DNA from: Plazaster borealis
Lineage: Eukaryota; Echinodermata; Asteroidea; Forcipulatida; Labidiasteridae
DNA: 64,000 bases
Reading direction: 5' to 3'
Assembly: GCA_021014325.1 (NCBI GenBank)
Contig: CM037471.1
Location: 16,884,818 to 16,948,817, forward strand
Shown here piece after piece: positions 1-11,705 of the stretch. The position numbers and the translations under genes are program-made. The notes under the pieces are model-generated. The model did no database searches. It worked only from the letters and a program-made list of their open reading frames with translations, and had not been told where the DNA came from. The stretch's first letter is position 1. The number at the start of each line of letters is the position of its first letter.

Positions 1-690
1 ACACAAAGCTGAGATTTCCAAAACTGGGCTTGTCAAAGTCGTGACTGACGGGACGTGACTGACAGGACATTTTTGACATGACATTCTTCACGTTTTTCTC
101 GGCATACTAAAACCATTTCAGTTGTTCAAAAGATCTGATTTAGTATTTGTTTTCTGGCTAACAGTAAGAAACAATTATCAAACAATTATAAATATAAAAC
201 ATTAATTTTAACATCATTAATGTAATTTTAAAAGAAACACGTTAATCACAAGTCGTGTTTTCCCCCCTCGTAATCACCCCTCCCACAGGAGTGTCTAGTT
301 ACCAAACCAAAGGCCTACTTTCAAGAATGTAGGGCACACGTTCTATTTTGAGTTGTGAAATAAAAGTTGCTTGTCACAATGTGTTTCAATGTGAAGATGG
401 ATGTGATTGTGCAATGTAGATATTTGCCTCAAATTTTGAACAAAAATGATAATGACAGGCTGGTAATCAACGTGACTGACGGGACAGACTGTGACTGACG
501 GGACAATTGTGACTGACGGGACACATTTTGGGATGACATATTTTGTTTACTAAATATCAGTGAACAATTTGTTGAAGTTTTTTACATGAGGACAATTGGA
601 TAGAAGATAGATTAAACTTGGAACAAAAAATGTATAGAATATAGAAAATAAGCAACATTTTCATGTTTTTGCGTGACTGACGGGACATTT
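1..690. repeat. Cluster of GTGACTGACGGGACA motifs
   Basis: The motif GTGACTGACGGGAC(A) occurs at 41, 55 (one mismatch), 472, 491, 509 and 673, always in the same orientation. AT-rich DNA without further repetition separates the copies. No ORF or terminal inverted repeat was found, and the left side is cut by the window edge. It resembles the motif cluster at 6896-7875 in style but not in sequence. It may be the inside of a truncated DNA element or a run of protein-binding sites. The repetition is certain; the nature is unknown. Confidence 0.7.
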
Positions 691-1465
691 CAACACTCAT
701 ACCTGAAAAGTATAGTATACACTCATAGTATAAATTTCTTCTGTGTTTAAATTATATCCTAGATTGGAGTACATGTGTAAAGGTATCATAGCTGATATTA
801 AACCATTTATAAATATCTTTGGTGGTGTTAATTTGTAACACATGGGATCAGGATTTTCGTGCTAATTTAGGGTACCCACACCCGTTCCAGTTCCCCAAAC
901 TTCAAGTTGTCATAAACAAAAATCAAATTACAGCAGACGAAAAGCAAAAGTGGTTTCTGACAGCTTAGTTTGTCTACTTTGCAGGAAACAATCATTTGGA
1001 AGCATTTAATGAACTTTTAAAATTCATGCAAGTGCGACTTTTCTGTGGAGTTAGCCACCTTTTAATCTAAATGGTTGTTGAGGTCCGTCAAAAATGCTGA
1101 CGTTCAAGACTCCAAATCTTCTACCTCAATTTAGTTGAAAGGCATCGGCTGTGTAAATTGTGTATGATATCATGCCAGGTACCTCTTAGTTTATTACAAC
1201 TTACAAAAAATAGCTTTCACTGAAGAAAATATCAGGGTCCGAATTTCAGACTCACAAATGGGCACTATTTTGAAGAACATGCCATACATTGTTATGTCAA
1301 GCTGCCCTGTCAGGGAAACTGTGTAAATCGTTGAGAAGGGCACCTAATTCACATAAAAAGTTGAAAAGCCGACGATTTTTCCATAACTACGTGTATAAAA
1401 CATTGCGCTACCAGCGTCTCAGCAATGGCAGTGTGCAGTGTTGCGCGCCTTGGATCGGTCTATAA
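691..1465. other. AT-rich intergenic DNA, nothing recognised
   Basis: Both strands were read; there is no ORF resembling a known protein, no RNA gene and no clear repeat. Confidence 0.5.
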
Positions 1466-1700
1466 GGGTAAGCGTATTTCACAGGTTAGCAAGAAAATTA
1501 AGCAGCAAGCTTGCGCTTACACCATGGATTTGCATTGTTACGTATCTGTCTGTCAATCACTGCAACCGTCTCCACTCTGGGATCACACAGTAAGCACAGG
1601 AAGACTAGCATGCCTTTTCCTGTGCTTACGGTTAGCAGCGCATGAAATGGAAACTCGTGCCGTAAGCACAAAATTAGCCGTTAAGCAGAAGTCCAAATGT
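1466..1700. repeat. Dispersed MITE-like repeat, copy 1
   Basis: The string around GCGTATTTCACAGGTTAGCA and the later segments with the CCATGGATTTGCATTGTTACG core and GCATGCCTTTTC are shared with 24777-24910. A diverged relative lies at 38036-38277. Copies are rich in GCTTAC/GTAAGC inverted pairs. The 92-residue ORF at 1425-1703 crosses this repeat and is not a credible gene. Confidence 0.6.
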
Positions 1701-1836
1701 TAAAAAGCATTGTTGGGTCCATCACCCGGTTCAGACAGCTGGCGCTTCAGAGTCGCGTCGAACCAAAATATTGAATTTACTACATGAAAAGTTTGACGTC
1801 TGAAACAGTTAGGAGCAACTGGATGCGCTGGAAGTC

Positions 1837-2115
1837 GTTCGGAAGAACTTTGGAGTGTCTTGGTTTCAGACGTCGATCTTGTCATGAGCCGAACCTAATG
1901 TAAATTATAATGTTAATGTACATGTATGGTAATTAGAAGAAAGGTAGATTAGTGCAATTTTTTTAATCATTGTTCCAATTCTGTTCGGAACGACTTTGGA
2001 GTGTCTTTGTTTCAGACGTCGATCTTGTCATGAGCCGAACGTAATGCAAATTATATGTTAATGAACATGGTATTAGAAGAAAGGTAGATTATTGATATAT
2101 TTTTAAGCATTGTTC
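1837..2115. repeat. Two-copy tandem repeat, ~146-bp period
   Basis: The unit starting GTTCGGAAGAACTTTGGAGTG-like at 1837 recurs at 1983. It shares the TCAGACGTCGATCTTGTCAT stretch and the AGAAGAAAGGTAGATTA tail. The copies differ by scattered substitutions and small indels. Confidence 0.85.
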
Positions 2116-2199
2116 TAAATAGCATGGAGGCGTGTATGGCTCCCCAGTCCCCATAACACAGCTTTTTTCACAAAATATTTTTAATTAAAATAATACACG

Positions 2200-2640
2200 G
2201 CAAAATTGTTTTGTTAGCGGAAAAGCGACGGGGAGAAGATGAAGAAGAAGAAGAAGTATTGAGAAAAAACTAGACTTATGTTGTTTGTAAATTACAAACA
2301 AAAGGTGTTCGGTGTGTTTTTATAATTTGGTTTTAACCCTTTCCCGATCTGTTTGAAGCACTGTGCGAGTTTTGTTAAAAACAAAAAAACAAAACATAAA
2401 ATAAAAACAATTAAACGGAACTAAAGGTCACAGGGGGTCAAACTTTGTGTAAGATTTTACAAAATACTACAGGGTCTTTCACATGGTCCAAAGATCTTGT
2501 GTGTAGCAATTATGGTTCTTCAGATATGATTTTTTTTTCAGTATTAAACATTGACTTAATGTTATGACGTCATCAGTGACGTCATCATCCCCAAAACATT
2601 TGCGGTTTCATTGACACACTACGGTCTAAGTATATCATGG
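2200..2640 (-). mobile_element. HINE-1 fragments (reverse orientation)
   Basis: 2200-2269 carries the GTTAGCGGAAAAGCGACGGGG block and GAAGAAGAAG microsatellite of the 5' part of one copy. At 2270 CTAG begins the reverse-complemented 3' end of a second copy, with the terminal hairpin (GTTTGTAAATTACAAAC) and AGGTGTTCGG just inside it. 2410-2640 continues with family blocks (GGTCAAACTTTGTGTA, TGACGTCATCA twice). The 5' end of the second copy was not found. Confidence 0.65.
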
Positions 2641-3225
2641 TTAGTTCAAACAGTTACTTGAGCGAGAATTTTTCAACGGGGATGCTCTTTAAACTTGTTT
2701 ATAATGTGTTTGTTTGTCATTTAATTGTAATTTATATGTGTTTACACATTTCTGGATTTTTCGTAATTATCAATCAAAAAATTAGGCCCCAACCTCAAGG
2801 TTTTGAAAAACTAAAAACACTTCTGCCGTTTGCGGTGCGCTTCCATGTGACGTCATTTGTGGGAGTTAGTTTAAGACCAGGAGTTAGCTTCTAACGTAAA
2901 CAACAAGGACACCGTTGTTTGTGGATGGGAATTCGATAGTTTGCAAACAATTTTAGTTAATTAACAAAGTTTCTTGTGTGCTGGGATAATATGCCAGCAT
3001 TCGCCTGTGTGCCGTTCTAGATGGAAAATACAGAGTACATAATACATGTGGGTCTTTCCATAAAAAGGGGGCCAACGCGTGACATGGTGTTGAATCTCAA
3101 AAGATAATGTACTTTCTATATATTCTTTGCATGTTTAAGTGGTGGGGATAGCTCATACGTTTAATGTATAACTTCAATTTCTCGAATCAGATTTTTTGTT
3201 TTCATATCATACGATCCAAAACTAT
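2641..3225. other. Intergenic, nothing recognised
   Basis: AT-rich DNA with a single TGACGTCA at about 2849. No gene or structured repeat was seen. Confidence 0.45.
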
Positions 3226-3480
3226 CCATCACACTGTAACGGAGACACCGGTACATGTATCTCAGTTACTTGTTACAGTGGGAACTTGTGACTTTTTTTT
3301 GCCATAAATTAGTAGGTTTTCATTGAAAATTTAAATTTCAAAGGGTATGTAAACATCATTGGTGTACTGTAATTCAGCTATTTTCAATGAAAACCTTCAA
3401 ACAAAGGCCAAGAAGTAAAAGCCAACAGTTTCACGCATAACCGAGACACTGGTGTCTTTGTTACACTGTGACTCAAAAAG
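3226..3480. repeat. CACTGTAAC / GTTACAGTG motif pairs
   Basis: CACTGTAACGGAGACACCGG near 3232 is followed by GTTACAGTGG near 3272. A related ACCGAGACACTGGTGTC then GTTACACTGTGAC lies near 3440-3470. It is an imperfect inverted arrangement over about 240 bp with no ORF. Confidence 0.45.
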
Positions 3481-3574
3481 TCTTCTCTCCCTTATTATGC
3501 ATCATGTCTGAATCTAGCAAAGTGCATGTAATACCTGCTACATGTATGTACATGTAGCATGTATTATTACGTGT

Positions 3575-4000
3575 AATAACCGATTCATAATCTGTAATAA
3601 CGGTTATGAGTTAGGGTTAGCAATCAATTACAATAACGGATCCGCAATCCTTTATTAAGGATTATGGTTATTACGGATTCACAATCTGTTAATACGGATT
3701 CGCAATCCGTGTACGGATTGCGAATCCGTTATTGCGAATCCTTACTAACAGATTGCGAATCCGTAATACCCTTAATCCGTAATAACGGTTATTACGGATT
3801 CGCAATCTGTTGTTACGGATTCGCAATCTGTTGTTACGGATTCGCAATCCGTTGTTATGGATTCGCATTCCGTAGGCCTATAATAACGGATTGCAAATCT
3901 ATATTTATTAATGGATTGCGAATCCGCAATTTGTATAATAACGGATTGAGAATCTATGCGAATCTGCAATCTGTTCACACGGATTCGCAATCCGTATAAT
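3575..4000. repeat. Array of palindromic GGATTCGCAATCC / GGATTGCGAATCC units
   Basis: Some 425 bp are built almost wholly from ACGGATTGCGAATCCGT-type palindromes. They are spaced by AATAAC/TTATT and drift to AATCTG and similar variants. Because the unit is self-complementary, open frames appear on both strands (+3664-3999 and -3772-3990) with repeated DSQSV/DCESV-like peptides. These are by-products of the repeat, not genes. It sits between HINE-1 fragments. Confidence 0.85.
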
Positions 4001-4004
4001 TAAA

Positions 4005-4659
4005 GCGGTGTCTTGTACTAGACATTATAACCTGATGTAAAAATTGTGACTAAAGTATAAGTAGTTGTTGAGATATGATTTTGTGAAATTTTCAACTTCC
4101 GGTTTGAATCGGAAGTCAAGTTCGAATGGGGTCACACTTTGTGTAGCATTTTATAGATTGTGTGGTTCATGAGTTATGATTTTTTCAAATATTAAGCTTT
4201 GATTTAACGTAATTCGACATCTGATGACGTCATCATGACGTAATTGAAGCGGTTTCATCTCCTAATAGATATCTAACTATAATTTTTTTATGTGAAGTTT
4301 CAAGTTTATATGTGCTTGAGAAGTGTGTTTTGTTAGCGGAAAAGCGACGGGGAGAAGAAGAAGAAGAAGTATTAAGAAGAAACTAGAAATGTAGTGTTTG
4401 TAAGATTACAAACACTAGGTGTTCAAGTTTTCAATGAAAGTTAGTGATAATGCCATGAAGATGCCATGAAAAAATTGTTTGATCACCATTTCGATTATGA
4501 AAAGGATTGCAGAAGAAAGTTGGTCTTGCGCAATCATTTGCAGTCGCGGTTTCATTGGTGAAAACCGTTATCAAAGAAAAAGAAAACCATACTGTTGAAA
4601 TGCTCTCTCTCTCAGCACTGAAAACAAAACAGTTTTGGTTTTACATGTATTTTCATTTG
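4005..4659 (-). mobile_element. HINE-1 copies (reverse orientation), two joined fragments
   Basis: 4005-4382 shows family blocks in order: TTGAGATATGATTTT, the ETS-like dyad CTTCCGGTTTGAATCGGAAG, GGGGTCACACTTTGTGTAGC, TGATGACGTCATCATGACGT, GTGAAGTTTCAAGTTTATAT, GTTAGCGGAAAAGCGACGGG and a GAAGAAG microsatellite. At 4383 CTAG starts the 3' end of another copy, with hairpin GTGTTTGTAAGATTACAAACAC and AGGTGTTC inside. That copy is then lost before 4660. Confidence 0.7.
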
Positions 4660-6124
4660 TTAAAGACGCACGCTCGTCAAACAAGCAAACGACAAATTCG
4701 TGCCACGAAAGTAAACTTTGAACCCCTGAACACCCTGCCGCCCGGCCTGCCCTGCTCTTCGAATGCCGAAAGGGTGCGAGGGATGCAGCTTTGCGCCAGC
4801 TAGCTGAGTCTAAAAATAGCACAGGGCGCGCGGTATTTGAAAAGCTTGTGCAGCTAGTTCTAAGCGCAGAGCGCAGCTGCACAACTACAACGATACTGGC
4901 GCGCGGTATTTGAAACGCTCATTAATATGCACCAACTTGTTGAAAGTATAGCATGCATGATGGATAAAACATTGAGTATGCCTAGCCTGCACAGCAGCGC
5001 GATGGCCATACGAACACAGTATACATGATCCAAACACAGTAAGAGTTGAGTTCACCTCTTAGTGAACACCTATCAGTGAATAGGCCTTACCTACATTTTA
5101 TAACCTACATTTAAAATGTAGTGAATTAGAATACATCCCGCTACAGAAAATTAATTGCTACAACAACAAAATCATCATAGTGTAGGTCTAGGTGTAGGCC
5201 CAACAGTAAAAGTAAACAAATGCATGGCAGATTTTGTTTCATTGCCAATAAATTATTGTATTTTCAGGGCATGTCTTAGAATTTTAAAAGGATAATATGG
5301 TCGCTTGTTTTAAACATTGGACATAAGTGAACAAAGTTATTCAGATGCAAAGCAAATAGTGAACAATTGCAGTTGAAACCATTGGGTTAACAACAATGAG
5401 ACAGATGGGGCATAAACTTTTTTTTATAAATAATATACATGTATGACAATGTACAATAATTAAACGTCTACTGCAACGATGATGATCTGCGATGGCACGC
5501 TCGGGTCTGCACTTATATATTTTGATACGAGTGAAGGTCAATGTCTTGTTTTCCTTATTTATTCACAATAAAATTGTGCAACACAGAGCCTGAAATCTAC
5601 TACATTGTACTATGGCGACCAAACAAAATGACCAGAATTGGCTTATGCAATTAGGTCTATGTAACTTTTTTGGTTTGTTTATATCAGCCCCCCAACCCAT
5701 CAGTAAAAACATTTAGGCCTATAGCCTGCAATGAATACTTTTCAAACAGGGCAGCATCCATCTTGGACTTGTGAGAACAAACCAGGCATGTTGTAGAATG
5801 AAAATCAAGACTGGGGGGGGGGGACCGAGACCAGTTCAAAGAGCAACAACACTGAAAGAAGGACCAACACAGACTTCTGCGTCTAGGTCACAAAAATACC
5901 ACTGTTGTGGATGTCAACAATCCAATGGCATATTTTTCGACCAATCACCAATCTATACTGTTTTAAGGAGGAAGCAATTTGCTTGTTACGACGTCCACGC
6001 AGAGGGTGTTGTTTTTACTAACAGAACAGCAATAATAAACAACGAAACCCGCCTTTCATGCGACAAATGACAGAGGGCGCAGTAACAAAAAACGCTAATT
6101 GTTTTGACGAGCGTGCGTCTTTAA
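4660..6124. mobile_element. piggyBac-like TTAA element (non-autonomous)
   Basis: Ends are TTAA + AGACGCACGCTCGTCAAA at 4660 and the inverse TTTGACGAGCGTGCGTCT + TTAA at 6107-6124, an essentially perfect inverted pair with TTAA at both sides. TTAA target duplication and TIRs are the hallmark of piggyBac. No transposase ORF was recognised in the 1.46 kb. Inside, the phrase GCGCGCGGTATTTGAAA occurs twice near 4826 and 4899. ORFs at 4507-4803, 4571-4882 and 5771-6070 resemble nothing known. Confidence 0.75.
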
Positions 6125-6536
6125 GGTTGGTTAGTTTTATGTAAAAATATGCGCATAAACCGAACATTTTTGTCATTGGTATTGAATTGAAGCGGCTATA
6201 ACGGGTGTGAATATTATGGGTGTGTTTGGGAAATTCACTGCAAACGAAACCTCTAAAATGGGTACAAAATTTGTAATATCAACATGATTTGAAACATTTT
6301 ATCATTCATCCTCTGGTTTTGGGGTGTTTTGTTTTTTCACTGAGTGTAATTTCTAAGAAAGGACTTTCGTTACTGAGAAGCTACACAAAATCCCTCCTTA
6401 TAGGCCTACTTGACATGTTTAGACGGTTTACTTTTGTTGAGAAAAATTGTTCCTGCCTTCATTTAGCCCTTTTTATGAATTTTAAAGGCCATGGTGGACT
6501 TGGGGAGCTTCCAGTGCGTGTTTGATGAACTGCAGT
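6125..6536. other. Intergenic, nothing recognised
   Basis: Unique-looking sequence with only a 78-residue ORF (6289-6525) that matches no family I know. Confidence 0.4.
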
Positions 6537-7888
6537 GGGCCATTCTCTGAAAAGTGAGCCTGAACCATCAAAATTTAAACCTATTCGTACAGTAATGTTA
6601 TTGGTTTCACCTTGTGGCAAAATGAATGAATTTAGTAATTCTGAAAAAAAAGTAAAAAAAAGTGTGGTTTGAGTCAGAAATCATCAATTTCCGTGAAAAT
6701 CATATTTCCCCCAAATTTTTTTTACCAAAAATTGTAGTTTCTTGTCTTTCATGTAGATTTTTTCAAATAATGCATTTCTTTTAAGTGGAGGTAAAAATGT
6801 TATCTTTGAGGGTATTTTAAATTGTTTTTCCCATAAAAAAAATTAAAAAATAAAAATGGGGTGTTTACGGCCTCTTCAGTTTTTGTTCCAAAACACAGTC
6901 ACACACGTAACAAAAATACATAAAAGTTTTAATCTAAACATAACTGAAAAAGAAAAAACAGTCTTATTTTATATTGTAAACAAGATTGATAGTCCCTAAA
7001 TTATTATTACAATTTTTTTTTCTTTAAATCACAAAATTCAGGAAAATACAGAAAAAAGGGGTCACACACGTAACATTTGTGTTACGTGTGTGACCAAATG
7101 TTATGTGTGTGACCTTCAAAAACTCATTGTCTATGCACAAAAAAAATTAAATTTTATTTATTTGTTATTTTTTGTGTGGACTTCAGATCAAATTCACAAA
7201 AATCATGAAGAAAGCCATTTAGAATGCCCCAGATTGCATAGTAGGGCTTTTAAAACCAAGAAAAACACAAAGTAGAAAACATTCTGAGGACCTCGTTTCA
7301 ATTCAATGTGCTTTAGGCCAAACTTCAGAAATTTGGGTCCAGAGTGCCCCACAGTTTTGAAAAATCCTGGGGAGAACACTGACTTGCATTGCTCTTTTTG
7401 TTTGCAGTCATAATTAAACTGTGCTTAGGACAACATTCCTGATTAAAAACAAGTGAGCCAATTGTCACACACGTAACAGAGTTTCCAGTCACACACTTAA
7501 CGCCACTTTTTCTATCGCCACATGAAAACAACAAAAAATCTTCTCAGATGACCGTTGCCATTATTATGGGCCAAGTCTATTCTCACTGTCTATAGAAATT
7601 TTAAGAAATAAAGCTCAGCCAAATCACAGAGTTTTAAGAAACAAAATGACGAGTCAAATATTTGTAGTTGTCTGATGTCACACACGTAACAGTAACAGAC
7701 AAACATTTTCCTGTAAAATTAAACCACCAGATAAATTTGTAGTAAATGTTTTACTATTAAATAAGGTGATCTCTGCAGTTGACTTGTATACTATATTAAC
7801 ACAAAATAATTCAAAAGCAGAAAAAATATCCAAACAGTTCACTTCAAAAAGACTTTCAAATGTCACACACGGAACAGGAGAATGGCCC
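6537..7888. mobile_element. GGGCCATTCTC-TIR element with internal GTCACACACGTAAC repeats
   Basis: GGGCCATTCTC at 6537 is mirrored by GAGAATGGCCC ending at 7888, giving a 1352-bp unit with 11-bp TIRs. No target duplication is obvious. Inside, GTCACACACGTAAC or a one-base variant occurs near 6897, 7062, 7464, 7488, 7678 and 7862, and inverted near 7080 and 7100. The 7062/7080 pair forms a long stem. No coding capacity was seen. The superfamily is unknown. Confidence 0.6.
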
Positions 7889-8439
7889 GCGTGTTTAATG
7901 TGGCAGGAGATTCTGTCCACCTGAGATGTTGTCTCCCCATACGACGGCAAATTGTGTAGGCCTACAAACTTCTTCTGATAGCGCCCTCTTTTGACTCATC
8001 CTCCTCCAGCCCATGATGGAGGGAGAATAACTCGTCGGGCCATGGGACTCCCCATATCAATTGAGCAGAGGATAGAAGTTCCAGGCGAATAATTTTCCAT
8101 TATCTGTATAAAGCTGTGAGACTGATCCTAAGTATTTTAAATTTAATTTTGGAATTTTGCACTGTATGATGGGAGTTGATTTAGTATTGACATCAGAGGG
8201 AATTTTGTTCCGGGAGTCATAAATGCGGTTACAAAATGTTTGCCTATTTGGAATAAGGGTGGGAGAAACAGAAGACTTCAAATTGTGCGATGGGCTGAAT
8301 ACTCGTCTCTGGCTGTACACTGTGCAACGTGCCACACACGCGACACGTTCGGTCGTTGCTAGGCAGTTGCTATGGTGGGCGTTGTGCAATGGGTATTCGT
8401 GGACTATAAAACATTGTGATCGCGGGCTATCACTAACGA
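7889..8439. other. Intergenic, overlapping ORFs not recognised
   Basis: A 110-residue ORF on the minus strand (8057-8389) overlaps an 82-residue ORF on the plus strand. Neither shows a recognisable domain, and no splice context was apparent. Confidence 0.35.
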
Positions 8440-8605
8440 AATGTTCAACTTACATTTTGAGCCAGAGGTAAAGATCACACAGGGTCACTCTATGTGTAGC
8501 GCTTGTTGGGATATAAACGGCCTGTCCGATGATGTACAGATTGTAGAAATCCATTCAGTAGTTATCGACTGAAACATGTCTTAAGGTTACACATCTCCAA
8601 TGTGT
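8440..8605 (-). repeat. HINE-1 fragment
   Basis: Contains AGGGTCACTCTATGTGTAGC and CCGATGATGTACAGATTG followed by ATCCATTCAGTAGTT. These are the same blocks, in the same order, as 17938-18030. Confidence 0.6.
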
Positions 8606-9316
8606 TTTGTATAGTATGCATAATGTCTCTTTTTGTCTTCCTCGTGACAAAGCATGAAACTGCTTACCCAGAAAGAAATTCAGCTAAAGGTCTTGAATTT
8701 TGGGAGAACAATATAGTCATATCCCCAAAAACATAGTGACTGTGTGCAATTGCTTTCTTTGGTGTGAGGTTATCACTTGCTGATCATGAGAAGTCAGGGC
8801 ACCTGGCTGCAAAATACTGAAATAGCCTGTGCAAGTCTCATGTGTATCGAAAATGAGAAAACAACTGGAACGAAGACTATTTTTCTATGAAATCAAATCT
8901 TTTAAAAGAATGTTTATAAATACAAAGTTCTTGAAAATAAAAATACTCATACATGTAGCAATTGTTTTATAAATACAATTTCAATTTTTTATAAAATACA
9001 AATAATTGGTTAAAATTTACATTAAAACAAAATTAAAACTTGGGCAAGGATGCTTTCCTATAGAAACCCCATTTGCTAAATCTGAATTTGTGCAACCATT
9101 ATAGGTTTATTGATAACCTAAACGCAGCTGGGCAAAATTCTTAATTGTTTACAAGTAACTGGAAACGGAGGTCAGTCCTTATTTTGAGGTCAGTCTTTAT
9201 TTTCAGGTTTTCTTTGTTGATTTGTTAAATTTATTTTACTTGCATTATATATTTTTATGGCTAAATTTTACTTTCCCAATGATGTGATTAAATTTGTATG
9301 GCCATAAGCTATCTTA
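8606..9316. other. AT-rich DNA, nothing recognised
   Basis: Very AT-rich with short A/T runs around 8880-9300; no gene or repeat was identified. Confidence 0.45.
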
Positions 9317-9967
9317 GTGAGGTGGATTAAGGAAAAGATTGTGACACGGTGGACAAAAGCACCATTTTTTCACCAAAGTATTAGTTTGACCCATAGATTT
9401 CAAAAAAGTCATGCTCCAAAAAATCTGAGAATGGGATCACCTTGAATTACGTCATTATGACGTCATAACCTCTTTTTATGTAATAAAGCAAACGCAAATG
9501 CCATGGTGGGATTTCTACATGCCAAAATTATGTTTCTGAGGTCAAGGAATTCAATGAGGGTGGTATTAGTTTGTAAAAAATTAATACCCTTTATGGTGAC
9601 TATATTGATGTAATTATGACGTCATCATCGACAATACTACACAAATAACACGAAATTTGAAGAAAAAATTTTTTTTATTGCCGTGGTTTCGCAAAAATGC
9701 AAATCTTTTTGTGTTCATATGATAACAGTATAATTACCGTGACACTAATTTATAAGATACCATGATGTCATTATGATATAATAAACAATAACTATCAACC
9801 AAAACAATAACACATTAACACAGTGAAACACAATGATTCTATAGGTTATGACAGGAGATTTATTATGTTGAACAGCGCATTATGGGCAACTTCACGGGAA
9901 AGGTTGCAAACAAGTCTCACGGAGGGTCAAAAATGAAACTTGTTGTATCAATAGTAGCAGGCATTCG

Positions 9968-10390
9968 TCAATCCCGGAGGATCATGGAGTTGTGCCGTTG
10001 GACGTCGGTTTGAGAACAGCGTCTGGTGTGGCTGTAGAGTCCAATGCGAGAATGGCAGTCTCTACCATAATAACTGCAGGTGAAAGGTAAAGCTGTTCTA
10101 ACTGCTTGAAGCTGAGACTTCCTCAGGAGTCGTCTCTCATCAGCCCGTTGCGACAGGTCTTCCTCGAACTTGGAAAGAACTCTCTGCACCTCCTGCTTCC
10201 AGGCGCATTGGTCTGCAGTGGCTGCTTCCCAGGTGGTTGTATTGATGGCAAGTGACTTGAGGTCACACTTGCAATTGTCTTTGTAGCACAGCTTGGGTCT
10301 TCCTAATGGCCTCTTCCCTGATGCCAGCTCTTCATACAGGAGGTATATTGGATACGGCCGTCCTCCATACGGGTGACATGTCCCAACCAA
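9968..10390 (-). pseudogene. LINE C-terminal region with CCHC-like finger
   Basis: A 140-residue frame contains GKRPLGRPKLCYKDNCKCDL, a conserved basic patch of this LINE group. It ends in CSYYGRDCHSRIGLYSHTRRC, a C-x5-C plus H/C pair consistent with the terminal zinc finger that usually reads CxxCGRxCxSRIGLxSHxRxC. The stop at 9968 closes the ORF. The short 3' tail to about 9900 has no poly(A). Confidence 0.75.
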
Positions 10391-10721
10391 CGCATGCGTC
10401 TCTGCTTGAGGAGGGTAAACATGGAGGCGATTCTCGCTCTATCAAGCACTGTGTTATTGGTAATAATGGTCTCTGTAGAAGATGTCGAGGGATGCGCATG
10501 AGGAAGGCGTTGAGCCTACGTTCTTGACGGGAGCGCAGGGTTCAGGATTCACTGCCTCAGAGGACCGTACTCACCACACAAGCCTTGTAGACCTGGACTT
10601 TGGTATGCTCTGACAGCTTTTTGTTGCACCAGAATCTCTTTGTCAGCCTGGAGAGTGTTGTGGCAGCCTTTCTGATACGCCTGTTGAGTTCTACTATAAG
10701 GGAGAGATTGTGGGAGATGGT

Positions 10722-11705
10722 TCAGCCAAGATACACAAACTCATGGACAGCTTCAAGCTCATGGTTGGCGATGCTGGTAGACGGTGGTTCATCCACGTCC
10801 TGGCCCATTACATGCGTTTTCTTTAGACTGATGGTAAGTCCGAAGTCTTCGCAAGCTGCAGAAAAACGATCTATGAGCTGCTGCAGGTCATCTGGTGTGT
10901 GTGTAGTGATGGCTGCGTCGTCTGCAAACAGGAAATCTCTAAGGCATCTCGTTCGGACTTTGGTCTTTGCTCTGAGTCTTGAGAGGTTGAAGAGGTTTCC
11001 ATCCGACCTCGTACGAAGGGAGATGCCCTCTGTGGCTGACCCAGAAGCATGCTTCAGTAGATCGGAGAAGAAAATGCCGAACAGGGTGGGAGCCAGAACA
11101 CAGCCCTGCTTAACACCATTGCAGATGTCGAAGGGTTCAGATGTTGAGTCGTTGTAAACGATGGACCCCTTCATGTTCTCGTGGAATTACATGTAGGACT
11201 TAACAATGCGAAGCAGAGTAGGAGGGCAACCAATCTTGGCCAAGATCTGAATAAGGCCGTCTCTGCTCACAAGGTCAAAGGCCTTGGTGAGGTCTATGAA
11301 GGCAATGTAGAGTGGCTTTCCCTGCTCCCTACACTTTTCTTGCAACTGTCTGATGGAGAATACCATGTCAATGGTCGACCATTTGGCTCTGAAACCGCAC
11401 TGGGACTCTGGGTAGACTCTTTAAGCAAGAGTTTGAAGTCTCCTTAGGACAACTCGAGCAAAGAGTTTTCCCACAATGCTAAAAAGAGAGATGCTGCGAT
11501 AGTTGTTGCAATCGCTTCTGTCATCTTTGTTTTTGTAGAGAGTGACAATGTTGGCGTCTCTCATGGCTTGTGGCACTGTACCTTCTCTCCAGCACTGGCA
11601 AAAGATCTCATGCAGATCCTTGATGAGGGCTCCCTTTGCGCACTTGAGGACTTCGGGGGGTGGGGGGGTGCCATCTTTTCCTGGAGCTTTTCCTGGGGAG
11701 AGTGT
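10722..11705 (-). pseudogene. LINE reverse transcriptase palm/fingers
   Basis: Translating the minus strand from about 11680 to 10722 gives a nearly continuous RT. It runs from GKAPGKDG through FARVVLRRL, a TAA, ESQCGFRAKWSTIDMVFSIR, FIDLTKAFDLVSRDGL, a second TAA, then GVKQGCVLAPTLFGIFFSDL and FADD with downstream FGLTISLKKT. Motif spacing is normal for non-LTR RTs and the FADD active site is intact. Two isolated stop codons suggest relatively recent inactivation. Confidence 0.85.

Noticed and set aside
1..690. CRISPR-like array
   Set aside because: The motif is only 14-15 bp, spacing is irregular, and the genome is clearly eukaryotic.
3664..3999. 111-residue ORF with repeated TDSQSV/YGFAI text
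   Set aside because: It is produced by the palindromic repeat; the opposite strand has an equivalent ORF. No independent sign of coding.
8057..8389. 110-residue minus-strand ORF as a gene
   Set aside because: No recognised motif or splice context; length is within chance for 64 kb of six frames.
10600..11157. 185-residue plus-strand ORF
   Set aside because: It is the shadow of the LINE reverse transcriptase, which reads convincingly on the minus strand.
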